From assembly GCA_040218045.1 (NCBI GenBank), contig JAVJQA010000033.1, positions 342,998 to 406,997 on the forward strand: a stretch of 64,000 nucleotides of DNA, read 5' to 3'. Made by a program: the position numbers and the translations under genes. Of the stretch, positions 26,501 through 34,362 are shown in pieces; within the stretch, counting starts at the first letter, position 1, and each line of letters starts with the position of its first letter. The notes under the pieces were generated by a model. That model ran no database searches. It worked only from the letters and a program-made list of their open reading frames with translations, and was not told the origin of the DNA. This DNA comes from Marinoscillum sp040218045. GTDB lineage: Bacteria; Bacteroidota; Bacteroidia; Cytophagales; Cyclobacteriaceae.

Positions 26501-28022
26501 CGTTATTCCAGGTAGCGGCAACATGATGCCAGGAGCCAGGAGCTAATTCAGATGTAGATGAGAGGTCATCATAAGCTGCCACGTTCCCCTCCTCAGAACC
26601 TCCATATCTGAAATGCAAACCTACGGCCGGGTGAAAAGAAATATAGAATGAATTTTGACTGGAGTTTCCAATCCCATTGGAAAAGAATGCATCATCGACG
26701 GCATCCTGCCAGTTGTCCTTCCGTACCCATCCTTCTATGGTTCCCGATGTAGTACTGAAATCAGGTATGCTCACCGCTACATAATCATTTACTCCATCAA
26801 ATTCCAACACATTTCGGCCGCAATTTCCATCAGCAATGGGTGGTTCCATATTAGAACTAACACCTCTCAAGTTGATAACAAATGGATCATCACAACCAGC
26901 AGCACTTAAGGAGATTGATGAGACACTCTCCCCTAAGTTTTCAGGATCGAAACTGATGGTAAATTGAGTGGATTCTCCAGCCAGTATAGTTGACGAAGTA
27001 CCGGTCAAATCAAGTGTAAACTGATCTGCATTGGCACCTGACAGCACGGCTACAGGAGATCCATCAAGCTCCAAAGATTCAGATCCACCATTTGTAATAG
27101 TGAATGTCCTATCTCCTGAACTCTCATTAAGCAATGTGACACCAAAGTTGTAAATACCCCCGGAGGTTAGTTGAACATCATCCACTTTAATTTCCATAAG
27201 AGAAAAATCAACCCAGTCAGTACTGGGATCCATGTTCGTCAACGTTCCTGCATTACCTTCGGAAACTAAATTTGTTGCTGATGAGCCTGAACCGTCATCC
27301 AAGGGCCAGTAGCCTATCAATCCTGACTCTGTCCCTGTTAAGTAGACATCTTTATTGTCCGAAATCTCGGTGGAGGTACGCGTAACATCCCACACTCTCA
27401 CATCACCAATAGATCCACCCTGAAGCACGTAATGAGATCCAGAAACCGTTTTACTAATCCCAAAAGTAGTAGGCCCTGTCAGCACAAGATTGGCTGAAGT
27501 CATGGTTTGTGTGACCAGCGCTCCATCCAGATAAATACTTAAGTGTGTATTGGAGCCATCATTGTCCCAGGTGGCGGCTACATGATGCCAGGAATTTGCT
27601 GCCAGACTGTTGGTGCTGGTTCCGGAAGCATCCAGATAGGCAGCGGTAGCGCCTCCATCTGATCCGCCACCATACCTGAAGTGCAAACCAACCACGTTGT
27701 GAAAGGACAAGTAAAATGAGTTGGATGAAGTGTGAGATATTCCGTTTGAGAAGAGTGCATCATCCACTGCATCCTGCCAGTTATCTTTTCTGACCCAGGC
27801 TTCAATGGTACCAGATTCATATGAAAAGTCCGGAATGGATACGCTTACTTCATCATTTGCACCATCAAATTCAAGAAGTGACCTTGAGCAATCTCCACTG
27901 GCAACAGGCGGCTGGGCCAAAGACCATAATGGAGATAATAAAATGATCAACAATAACAATGGCCAATTGTAGGTCTCATACATTTTGGCCAATCGGGTTT
28001 CTAGGGAGTGATTGGATTTCAT
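20559..28022 (-). CDS. Giant T9SS-exported surface protein: LamG, ASH-like, repeat and propeller-like modules
   Basis: This 2487-residue protein has an N-terminal signal (WPLLLLIILLSPLWSLAQ, residues 20-37; a start at Met14 is also possible). In order I see two LamG/concanavalin-like domains (about 45-240 and 400-630), each followed by an ASH/anchor-D-like domain (TFTITNGGSESLELDG). Five copies of a domain of about 125 residues start near 744, 869, 1279, 1407 and 1530 (marks: ES..NDGS..GS, GDTFQD, TLSGNA..H, DNSAF, NATGP). Propeller-like blocks (YGNGLFVAV, VMTSTDGINWT) interrupt copies 2 and 5 at about 936-1224 and 1597-1892. A further beta domain follows, then a T9SS tail ending YRLYNLSGQQ and SSGVYLITDG. 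No catalytic site is evident; an adhesin or matrix role is inferred. Confidence 0.85.
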   Translation of the reverse strand: MKSNHSLETRLAKMYETYNWPLLLLIILLSPLWSLAQPPVASGDCSRSLLEFDGANDEVSVSIPDFSYESGTIEAWVRKDNWQDAVDDALFSNGISHTSSNSFYLSFHNVVGLHFRYGGGSDGGATAAYLDASGTSTNSLAANSWHHVAATWDNDGSNTHLSIYLDGALVTQTMTSANLVLTGPTTFGISKTVSGSHYVLQGGSIGDVRVWDVTRTSTEISDNKDVYLTGTESGLIGYWPLDDGSGSSATNLVSEGNAGTLTNMDPSTDWVDFSLMEIKVDDVQLTSGGIYNFGVTLLNESSGDRTFTITNGGSESLELDGSPVAVLSGANADQFTLDLTGTSSTILAGESTQFTISFDPENLGESVSSISLSAAGCDDPFVINLRGVSSNMEPPIADGNCGRNVLEFDGVNDYVAVSIPDFSTTSGTIEGWVRKDNWQDAVDDAFFSNGIGNSSQNSFYISFHPAVGLHFRYGGSEEGNVAAYDDLSSTSELAPGSWHHVAATWNNDGSQTNLTTYLDGVQVATASTTSNLIINAGTSFGISKGASGSHYPLLGGAISEVRVWDFARSQSQIVADFSEFLDGNESGLIAYWPLDELSGTASATNLVEGGEDGVLQNMNPDEDWVNHPIQIMVNNDLILSEVDFDFGHIAFGESSEDTTFTITNLGPRPLNLEGSPIIELSGDHSDQFSLDISTTATTLESGASTTFTVGFNPTSTGRKNALFSIVNESGCPNPYTINLTGTTAKLSYDGAFTESATNDGSVTGSMTIELIGDTFQDTDADDQLDIDIEVMVSNIPSGLTPLITLTSSTTAELTLSGNAFVHQSLDGINSIDFEFDDSAFSTLSASEIDSATGPVMTGIGITFTVNPVNISYEGADFEESATNNGSLDGKLNIILNGDTFNETDGALIADTDFTLSGIPNGLTAGLTVEHNTVAGQEWSEMEIKEYFNGVGIAYGNGVLVALSNSGPNNVMVSSDGTTWTHVAAPSASWRDITFGNGVFMAVGDSYVMTSTDGLDWTVQTLSTNGLYSVNYCNGLFVIGCVWSSASAILTSPDGITWTSVPRVTTQNWEAAAYGEGVYVAVGSSVATNNVLTSTDGVNWSIITTPSGFWYSVTYAHGVFVAVGRSLNGAGNIMTSSDGVYWQLRAHGSQNLILNDVTYGNGQFVAVANSSSSGTVVTSTDAINWVTHSITSTYSSDWRSVAYGNGLFVALQYGYKVVRVSGSRASLSFTGQASNHQDSDNLSDLQIDFSSSAFATSDVSDVLHASSASTGAGIIFNDNDGTITFGGSGFVETVANEGAVDGSISITLTGDTFQDVDADNLLDVGTEVFLPSLPEGFTPIITLNSSTEAVLTLSGNAKSHQDDDDIDDFNIVFDNSAFTSSQASAIANATGPAQSGYGIDFSDNTSSVSYFGTGFSESPLNDGSVSGSITIALTGDTFEDPNANNQLEPGSEIVISGLPDGLTPLITLLSTDTAIVTLIGNALSHSFSDAVEAISVTFLDAAFTSNTAAAVANATGPYVPAGFRVDFEDNATLSYSGSGFVESEDNDGSLVGSIVMNLSNASFQDDDLDSLLDVGSEVLINSVPGGMDPVLKIDSNAVTGAYWEESSVEALGWQAITYGKGVFVAVATYTNKVMTSTDGINWTLRPTILNASDWYDVTYGNGLFVAVGGGNVYQVMTSPDGINWTARTVAETNYWNSVTYGNGLFVAISGSGTQRVMTSTDGIDWTLQDVDNIGSSSGTAIAYGNGLFVATWYTFSGGIATSPDGISWTLRDSGGARLIRDVAFGNGLFVAVTSFTPASGQTADRVLTSSDGINWTVGSATEANAWRAVTYGGGQFVAISSSGTNRVMTSPDGENWTVASATEDNTWLGLAYGNGKLVAVSSNGTNRVMTSSRSAKATLTFSGKAIHHQSSHNLADITFDFDNSAFPLVDAATIPNATGPASSGFGISFDDNTEHIWIGGASGIETDWNTAANWSLASVPDTESSVIIPPSTNQPVIESDIEIATLEVQGSALLTVNSNSLSVNGSLMNNGSLIVTSGASLITLGSVSGADYQIERITTFNKSTGRYSVVGAPVASAPFDVLGTRAIIYGYDESVAYELGVSDGVNRFKKPNQLGQSVLQVGQGYFSARTGDENGKVIFMGTPNHGTIEVDLSFTDQESVEEEDFEGFNLVANPYPAAISFTAFVDGNTAVDVDESIYIWDDYGSDNARGTNADYLIVNTLGNTDSRAETDRGEGSEKWDGYIRSGQGFFVKANSASTLQFTDAMKVVDHNDDDGFFRKAPVKRFKLAISDTVSRKATIVGYVADATLGKDKAYDAMTFGGSGLQLYSLQVEGNKTLGIQGLPTDYRGEVRLGFSTQTNAMHTIELMNIEEVSEPVWLLDQFTGATIDLSRESYTFTTAIGEYQDRFRLKPAAVLGTQQKQTLVYAYEKTLHIKMASPQPKEYRLYNLSGQQQATLLVNGSVSIDLNHLSSGVYLITDGIESKKIILK

Positions 28023-28189
28023 AGTCTTTAAAGTATTTTAATGCACCTCGTAAGAGGCAAATGGTACTTTAAAGATGAATGAATGACCATTTCGAAATCA
28101 GGAATTATTCATCAACCACATAACTAGCTTCATGAACTGCTCAAGTTTGTTCATGAACTTTTTAGGATTATCTCCAGGTCTTAGAAAAA

Positions 28190-30208
28190 TCAGGCCAAAG
28201 CCAAAGAAAATGAGATGTTGGTTCCACTATCCGGGTTAGAAATGATGGTTAGCTCCTGCTCATGAAACTGAATAAACTGGCTGCACAGTGCCAATCCCAG
28301 CCCGGTTCCTTTTTCACCTTTCGTACCGGTCAGGCTTGTTGCCAGCTCCTTATTTAAAACCTGATCTATGGTACTCTGGGGGATTCCCCCTCCCTGGTCA
28401 CTGACTGAAACTGTCACAAAACCATCATTTTCCTTTAACGCTACAATCACCTTTCCTCCAATTGGGGAAAACTTGATCGCATTGCTGACCAGATTCCTAA
28501 TGATAGTACTGATCATGTTGTGATCACCCATGACATTGGTTTGACCATCCAACAGTTCCTCGATCTGAATTTCCTTTGCTCTGGCATTGTCACGAAACAG
28601 CACAATGCAATCTTTGATCAATGCGTGAATGTCAACTTTTGTGGGTTGATAATTGACACCCCTGGTTTGAGAAAGTGCCCACTTCAACAGGTTATCCAGC
28701 AGGTGGCTGACGGCATTTACCGATCCGTCTATTTCACCAACGATCTGATTCAACCGGGTTTGATCACCCCGCTGATAGTAATAGTCCAGCACCTGTCCAA
28801 TGCCCTGCAAGGAAGTGACCGGGCCACGCAGGTCATGTGCTACCAGTGCAAAGAGTTTATCCTTGGCGTCATTAGATATGGTGAGTTCCTTTTTTGAAAC
28901 AGTTAACGCTTCGTTGATTTTAGTAATGGTCTCATTTTGCAGCTCAACTAATTTTTTCTGTCTTCTGGTTTGGATGTAGAAATACAATACCATCAGAATG
29001 ATCACACCAAGAAATCCTGCGACAATCGCCAATATCAGGTTTTCACTTCGATGCTGTTGTATTTCCAAATCTGAAATGCGCTTTTCTTCTTCAAGGGTTG
29101 AAATGGCCGCTTCCTTCTGTGCCGTTTCATACTTTTCGCGCATATCTGCTATTTGGGCGTTACGATCAGCATTGAGCAAACTATCATATAATTGCTGATA
29201 CTGCCGGGCAACTTGATAAGCTTTGACATAATCTCCCAAGAGGGCATAAATCTCCTGCCCTTCGGCAAACAAGTCCATCAATTTCACCTTGGCGTTTATA
29301 GAATTGGCAATACCCAACGCCTGATTGTAATGCTGGAGTGCCAATGATCGATTACCCAACCTCGCATAGCAGCCAGCAAGCACATTGTGAGAATCAATCA
29401 TGGCAATATTGTCCCGCCTGGATTTTTCAATTTTCAAACCAGCAGCCTGATACTCAATGGCCTTTTCAAAGGCTTCAACTTGCATGTATATATAGGCAAG
29501 ATTTCCAAGCGCATAGGCTTCCACTAATTCGTATTTCAACTCTTTGGCCAAAGCCAAGGCCTCATTGAAGTAGATTGTTGCTGAATCATATTCTTCCAGG
29601 GCCAGAAATGGATTTCCTACGTTCAAATATCCCTTGGCCATTGCCATTTGGTCATTGATCGCTTGAGCAGCTTCTAAAAACTGTTTGTAATACTCCTTGG
29701 ATATTTCAAATTCACCGGTATTCATGTGAATAGAACCTAAACTATTGATCAACTCTAGTAGTAACCTCTTATTATCAATTTTTTTTGCAAGATCAAATGC
29801 TATAAAGTAATGCGCCAATGCTTCATCATTTCTCCCCATCTCACCTATTGCATCGGCAATCAACGAATGTGTTAACGAAATATAGAATGTGTCCTTCCTA
29901 CTTGTAGCAAATTCCAAAAGTGCCTCCGAAACAACCCTGGTGATGTCTGGTGAGGTGTTTGTCAAATCAGTCATAGCTGAGATCAACGTTACCAATATGG
30001 TATCTGCCGAATAGAGACGCTCCAGTTCGTTCAATACATTTACCAGGTCCAGGTTTTCCGTATTAAGTAATGTTTTGAGTGAATCCGCATTATCTGAATG
30101 CAAAAGCTTCCATCTGTGTTCCAAACCCTTATCGCACCACGATGGCTGTGCTGTTAGGTTCAATGAACCTAGAACCATCAATACAATTAGATAATTTTTT
30201 AATTTCAT
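28190..30208 (-). CDS. TPR-repeat sensor histidine kinase
   Basis: This 672-residue protein starts at the ATG at 30208, which gives a signal peptide (MKLKNYLIVLMVLGSLNLTAQ); the upstream TTG extension is not needed. Periplasmic TPR repeats fill about 100-350 (YLNVGNPFLALEEYDSA, LGNLAYIYMQVEAFEKA). A coiled coil and one TM segment follow (about 390-412, ILAIVAGFLGVIILMVLYFYI), then HisKA with the phospho-acceptor in ALVAHDLRGP (about 457) and HATPase with NAIKFSP, DQGGGIP and GTGLGL. The response regulator gene lies 17 bp upstream, so kinase and regulator are an operon. The ligand is unknown. Confidence 0.92.
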   Translation of the reverse strand: MKLKNYLIVLMVLGSLNLTAQPSWCDKGLEHRWKLLHSDNADSLKTLLNTENLDLVNVLNELERLYSADTILVTLISAMTDLTNTSPDITRVVSEALLEFATSRKDTFYISLTHSLIADAIGEMGRNDEALAHYFIAFDLAKKIDNKRLLLELINSLGSIHMNTGEFEISKEYYKQFLEAAQAINDQMAMAKGYLNVGNPFLALEEYDSATIYFNEALALAKELKYELVEAYALGNLAYIYMQVEAFEKAIEYQAAGLKIEKSRRDNIAMIDSHNVLAGCYARLGNRSLALQHYNQALGIANSINAKVKLMDLFAEGQEIYALLGDYVKAYQVARQYQQLYDSLLNADRNAQIADMREKYETAQKEAAISTLEEEKRISDLEIQQHRSENLILAIVAGFLGVIILMVLYFYIQTRRQKKLVELQNETITKINEALTVSKKELTISNDAKDKLFALVAHDLRGPVTSLQGIGQVLDYYYQRGDQTRLNQIVGEIDGSVNAVSHLLDNLLKWALSQTRGVNYQPTKVDIHALIKDCIVLFRDNARAKEIQIEELLDGQTNVMGDHNMISTIIRNLVSNAIKFSPIGGKVIVALKENDGFVTVSVSDQGGGIPQSTIDQVLNKELATSLTGTKGEKGTGLGLALCSQFIQFHEQELTIISNPDSGTNISFSLALA

Positions 30209-30225
30209 TACTAAAGCAGCAGCTA

Positions 30226-30978
30226 TCAAATCATTTTCACTTTAGCCAGTAAGGCAGCCTTGTAGGCTCCACCCAGTGGAAGCGATTGTCCACCGATCTC
30301 TACAACCATATCTATCTCATCAATACCCTCTATGTGGTTGAGGTTGACAATAACGGCACGGTGAATTCTTAAAAACTTTCCTGGGTCGAGCTTTTGTTCC
30401 AACTGGTTCAGCGAAGACCTGACCTGGAACTTTCTGTCTGTGGTAACTAAATCACAGTACCGATCCTGAGCAACTTCTACCCATTGAATATCATCGAGCC
30501 TGACCTTTTGGAGCTTACTGCCAGACTTGACAAAAAATGAGTTGAATAAAATAGCGGCCTCATCAAAGCTCTCGGGATGAGAAGAACCCGTATTGGCCGA
30601 TTGCTTGGCAAACTTGTGAATGGCCAACTCAATGGCTGCCTGAAGGCCAGCTTTGGCAACTGGTTTTATCAGATAGGCATAAGGGTCTGTTTGCATGGCC
30701 CTATTCATGGTCTCTCGGTCTTCGAATGAAGTCGCAAAAATGACCGGAACCGGTCTGATCTGTTGTATTGTTTTGGCCATGTTTACACCATCCGTGCCGC
30801 CTTCCAATTCAATGTCGAGAATCACCAAATCCGGTTCCTGGATTACAAAAGCTTCAAGGAAATCCTTTTGGTTCGCATAGATCCCAAGTAAGTCGTACCC
30901 CATTTGATCCAGGGTCATTTCCATCTTGGATGCGTGCATGAGGTTGTCTTCAGCTACAAGTATCTTCAGTGTATCCAT
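30226..30978 (-). CDS. LytTR-family response regulator
   Basis: This 250-residue regulator has a receiver domain (about 1-125; E10, D11, phospho-acceptor D55 in VILDIELEGG, Lys in YLIKPVAK) and a C-terminal LytTR DNA-binding domain (about 150-250; WVEVAQDRYCDLV, FLRIHRAVIVN). LytTR regulators usually partner LytS-type kinases, but this one sits in an operon with a HisKA-type TPR kinase, with a second similar kinase just upstream. The nearest downstream candidate target is the giant surface protein gene. Confidence 0.94.
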   Translation of the reverse strand: MDTLKILVAEDNLMHASKMEMTLDQMGYDLLGIYANQKDFLEAFVIQEPDLVILDIELEGGTDGVNMAKTIQQIRPVPVIFATSFEDRETMNRAMQTDPYAYLIKPVAKAGLQAAIELAIHKFAKQSANTGSSHPESFDEAAILFNSFFVKSGSKLQKVRLDDIQWVEVAQDRYCDLVTTDRKFQVRSSLNQLEQKLDPGKFLRIHRAVIVNLNHIEGIDEIDMVVEIGGQSLPLGGAYKAALLAKVKMI

Positions 30979-31136
30979 AAATCACTGAAAGATATAAACT
31001 TCTTAACTATTGGAGGTTTGATCAAGTGCCAATCGTTGAAATTTGACTCAGTAAAAATCAGGTTTTTACTCTCCAGTCCAGTCATCTAAGGTTAGGCATA
31101 TACCAGGCTCTATAACTATAAGTAGTTGTAGCTTAT

Positions 31137-33089
31137 TCAGACGTCTTGAGTCTGATGGGCTAATGCGAGCTCAAATGTGATTTTAGTGCCATTGGCTGAC
31201 GTGGATATTGCCAGGTCACTCCCATGTTTTCGGATAAACTCCTTGCACAGCAAAAGCCCTAACCCAGTACCTTTTTCATCCTGTGTGCCTCGTGTACTGG
31301 TTAACGGCTGATTGTCGTGTAATTTCTGTACAGTTTCTGCCGGCATACCAGACCCACTATCGGCTACTTCAACCTGTACAGCATCTGCATGACCTCTAAT
31401 GGTTACCACCACTTCTCCACCAACCGGAGAAAACTTAATGGCATTGCTCAGGAGGTTTCTTAGAACGGTACTGACCATGTTGTAATCAGCACTGACCTGA
31501 AACTCTTCATCAAGGTTGACATGCAATTCAATTTCTTTAGCCCTTACTATTTCATTAAATATCTCCTCGATTTCCTCTATTAGCCTTTTGAGGTCTACTA
31601 CTGTGGGTTGATAGTTGAGTCCTTCTGATTGTGATAAAGCCCATTTGAGTAGATTATCCAATAAATGGTTAACAGAAGTGGCAGACTGATCCACTTGGGC
31701 AATCAGTTCGTTGATCCGGTTCTCATCTCCTTTCCTGTTGTAGTAAGAAAGCATACGACCGATACCCTGCATGGAAGTGACTGGTCCTCTCAAATCATGG
31801 GCGATCAAGGCGAAGAATTTGTCCTTGGTTTTATTAGAAGCCAGCAAATCATCCTGCGACTTGTTCAATGCTTTGTTGATCCTGGTGATCATTTCATTCC
31901 GCTTTGCTATTTGATTCCTGGATTTTCTTAGCTGTGTATATCCAAATACCAGCCCGGCACTTAGCAAAAGAAATATTGCTGATGCTATGATGAAATAACG
32001 TTTCTGAGTTCGCTCTTTTTCCAGCGTCAATTGATCCAGCTCCTTGTCTTTCTGCAATGTCAATATTTCAATAGCCTTTTTCTCGGACTCATATTTCTCA
32101 TTGAGCTCATTGATAGTAGCCATATCCTCGGAGTTTTTAATCGAATCTATGGCTGCCACATTCTTCTGATAGCTGCTGTAGGCTTTGGTGATGTCTCCTG
32201 TCTTTTCATATAAATGAACCATCTCCTGATATAACTTGCGTTGACTGAGCCAGTCATTTTTTAACTCAGGCATTGCCTCAACCTTTTGGAAGAATTTTTC
32301 TGCTGAAGAGAAATTCCCGATCTGTGTTTCCAGAGATCCCAGTGAAATGTAGGACTGCAACATACCAGGCCTATTGCCCAACTGCTCTTCGATTTCAAGG
32401 GATTTGTGATGATATTTTCTGGCTTGTTCAATCTCACCTTTCTTAAGATAGGCTTCTCCCAGTCCACTGTATGCCCAGGCTTGATTGGCCACCATTTTTG
32501 ACTTGATGGCATATTCCAGGCTGTTTTCACAACAATAAATCGCTGAGTCATAATTAGCTTCATCCTGGTAAATAGAACCAAGATACTGGTAGGCTGTGGC
32601 GAGGTTATTATAGGAGTTGTTACGTTTGTAAACTTCAAATATTTTGTAGAGAAAAGGTTTTGATTTTGAGCCTTCACCTAAGATGATGTAAATCAATGCA
32701 ATGTTGAGCTGTGCATCAGCTCTATCTGTTTCGCTTCCCAGTTTATCAAAAATCTCCGCTGCCTGCACAAAAGATTGCATTGCCCGGGTAAAATCTGATT
32801 GATACCAGTAGTATCCACCAAAATTTAAAATATTACTCGCGATCAGTACGGAATCCTGTGTTTTTGCGGCGAGTGCTTTGGCTCGCTCACCATAGATTAG
32901 TGCTGAGTCCCTATCAATGGTCATATAAAGACCAAAAAGTGAATTGACCCATCGGGTTTCTACCGAATCATTAGGCGGGTTCTTCAGCATCGTTTTCAGA
33001 CTATCAACGAGCGATTTACCCTGACCATTTCCTGATATAGCAATGAAGCTCAAAAACAGCAACAAGCAAAAGGCAGTGATTTTTCTCAT
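31137..33089 (-). CDS. TPR-repeat sensor histidine kinase, paralogue
   Basis: This 650-residue protein has the same plan as the kinase at 28190-30208: signal peptide (about 1-22), TPR repeats (about 100-300, AWAYSGLGEAYLKKGEIEQA), coiled coil, TM (about 365-387, FIIASAIFLLLSAGLVFGY), HisKA (ALIAHDLRGPVTSMQGIGRML, His near 429) and HATPase (NAIKFSPVGGEV, GTGLGLL). The two kinase cores are clearly paralogous. It is 158 bp upstream of the LytTR regulator on the same strand and may share it as target. Different TPR regions suggest different signals or partners. Confidence 0.92.
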   Translation of the reverse strand: MRKITAFCLLLFLSFIAISGNGQGKSLVDSLKTMLKNPPNDSVETRWVNSLFGLYMTIDRDSALIYGERAKALAAKTQDSVLIASNILNFGGYYWYQSDFTRAMQSFVQAAEIFDKLGSETDRADAQLNIALIYIILGEGSKSKPFLYKIFEVYKRNNSYNNLATAYQYLGSIYQDEANYDSAIYCCENSLEYAIKSKMVANQAWAYSGLGEAYLKKGEIEQARKYHHKSLEIEEQLGNRPGMLQSYISLGSLETQIGNFSSAEKFFQKVEAMPELKNDWLSQRKLYQEMVHLYEKTGDITKAYSSYQKNVAAIDSIKNSEDMATINELNEKYESEKKAIEILTLQKDKELDQLTLEKERTQKRYFIIASAIFLLLSAGLVFGYTQLRKSRNQIAKRNEMITRINKALNKSQDDLLASNKTKDKFFALIAHDLRGPVTSMQGIGRMLSYYNRKGDENRINELIAQVDQSATSVNHLLDNLLKWALSQSEGLNYQPTVVDLKRLIEEIEEIFNEIVRAKEIELHVNLDEEFQVSADYNMVSTVLRNLLSNAIKFSPVGGEVVVTIRGHADAVQVEVADSGSGMPAETVQKLHDNQPLTSTRGTQDEKGTGLGLLLCKEFIRKHGSDLAISTSANGTKITFELALAHQTQDV

Positions 33090-33510
33090 GATTTGGTGAA
33101 TATACTTAACAATGCCTAAGGTTTTCGCAAATTATCCTTCATGCTTAGACTTGAGTCCCTTCCCACGAGACCTGGCACCTTTCCCGCGAGACTTAGTACC
33201 CTTCCCGGGAGTGCACAACAGCGTCATACCAAATAATATTTCTTCCTGTTGATGTGCTTATGCTTCATGCCAAATATTATATTGTCATGCCACAGCATTC
33301 ATACGTCATGGGAGGCATGAAGTGTTAATGCATCGCCATGAAACATTTTGCAGTGCCATGAAGGACTTATGCTTCACCATGGAGAAGATATGAGTTATAC
33401 ATCTCCATAGTGTAGCCACCAACAAACAATATCAAGATTTAAGACATTTTAGCTTCAAGTTTGATGATTGTAAGCAATATTTGCTGTTCATTTTTAGAAT
33501 TTCCAAATTG
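33090..33510. repeat. Intergenic region made of degenerate ~20.5-bp periodic repeats (about 33130-33420)
   Basis: This 421-bp region contains no gene. TCCC-C-GAG-like motifs recur at 33161, 33182 and 33203, 21 bp apart. Downstream, CATG recurs at 33266, 33286 and 33307 and, in a second phase, at 33316, 33337, 33357 and 33378, so the spacing is 20-21 bp. The surrounding words (CTTCATGCC, GCCATGAA, GACTTATG) are loosely conserved. The period equals two turns of B-DNA. This is not a CRISPR, since no unique spacers separate exact repeats. The upstream part should also hold the promoter of the kinase gene at 33089. Confidence 0.75.
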
Positions 33511-34362
33511 ATGCAAACCTTCAACATCGGTGGAGTACCCGAGTATTTCAACCTACCAATCCACAAAGCCATAGCCAGTAAAAACCTGGGAGAAAAAAAC
33601 ATTGACCTCAAGTGGACAGCTGTAAACGAAGGCACTGGTGCGCTGGCCAAAATGCTGGACGATGGCACCATGGACCTGGCGGTGATCTTGCTTGAAGGTG
33701 CTACCAAGAGTGTACTTGAAGGCAAAAACTGTAGAATACTCAAAAATTTTGTCACATCACCACTTGTATGGGGTGTTCACACCTCTCCCACCAAAGACCT
33801 TGACCTTCACCAATTAAAAGCACCACGGATCGCCATCAGCAGATACGGTTCCGGGTCTCATATGATGTCATTTCTCCTCGCCCAAAAATATGGCTGGGAG
33901 ATCGATCAACTCAACTTTGTGGAAATCAACAACCTGGATGGTGCGATTGAGGCTTTTGAAAAAGACCAGGTGGACTTATTCCTTTGGGAAAAATACACGA
34001 CTAAACCTTTTGTAAATGCCGGCAAATTAAATCTCACAGACGAAATCAAGACACCATGGCCTTGCTTTGTCATAGCTGCAAACACGAGAAGCCTTGAACG
34101 ATTTCCAAATGAAATTCGACAAATCTGTGAAGAACTCAATCTTTGGTGTGCAAAAATGCAGGCGGATCCTGAACTAAGCAGGCATATTGTAGAGCGATAT
34201 CAGATTTCCGAATCCGATGCTGAGATCGTTGCCAAGGAGGTGAAATGGTCCACGGATTTTGAAGTGGACCAGGCAGCTATACAAAAAGTGATGACTACCT
34301 ATGAAAGCATCAATGTGATCAATAACATGAGAAAGCCGGCAGAGATTATTTTTAGTATTTGA
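33511..34362 (+). CDS. Cytosolic periplasmic-binding-protein-fold protein (SBP_bac/NMT1-like)
   Basis: This 283-residue protein starts at the ATG at 33511 (MQTFNIGGVPEYFNLP). It has the type II periplasmic binding fold: a first lobe with GGVPEYFNLPIHKAI, a DGTMDLAVILLEGA ligand-side segment, a crossover near ISRYGSGSHMM, and return through NNLDGAIEAFEKDQVDLFLWE. No signal peptide or lipobox is present, so it should remain in the cytoplasm, and no transporter genes adjoin it. Related signal-less proteins exist in Bacteroidota and, as I recall, in some yeasts (Ca3427 group). The ligand is unknown; thiamine-precursor-like or sulfonate-like small molecules are possible. Confidence 0.75.
   Translation: MQTFNIGGVPEYFNLPIHKAIASKNLGEKNIDLKWTAVNEGTGALAKMLDDGTMDLAVILLEGATKSVLEGKNCRILKNFVTSPLVWGVHTSPTKDLDLHQLKAPRIAISRYGSGSHMMSFLLAQKYGWEIDQLNFVEINNLDGAIEAFEKDQVDLFLWEKYTTKPFVNAGKLNLTDEIKTPWPCFVIAANTRSLERFPNEIRQICEELNLWCAKMQADPELSRHIVERYQISESDAEIVAKEVKWSTDFEVDQAAIQKVMTTYESINVINNMRKPAEIIFSI

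Noticed and set aside
30209..30229. TTG start extending the TPR kinase by seven residues
   Set aside because: The ATG at 30208 gives a standard signal peptide, and the TTG overlaps the regulator stop.
33130..33420. CRISPR array or coding tandem repeat
   Set aside because: Repeats are degenerate with a 20-21 bp period, no unique spacers exist, and no frame gives a plausible protein.
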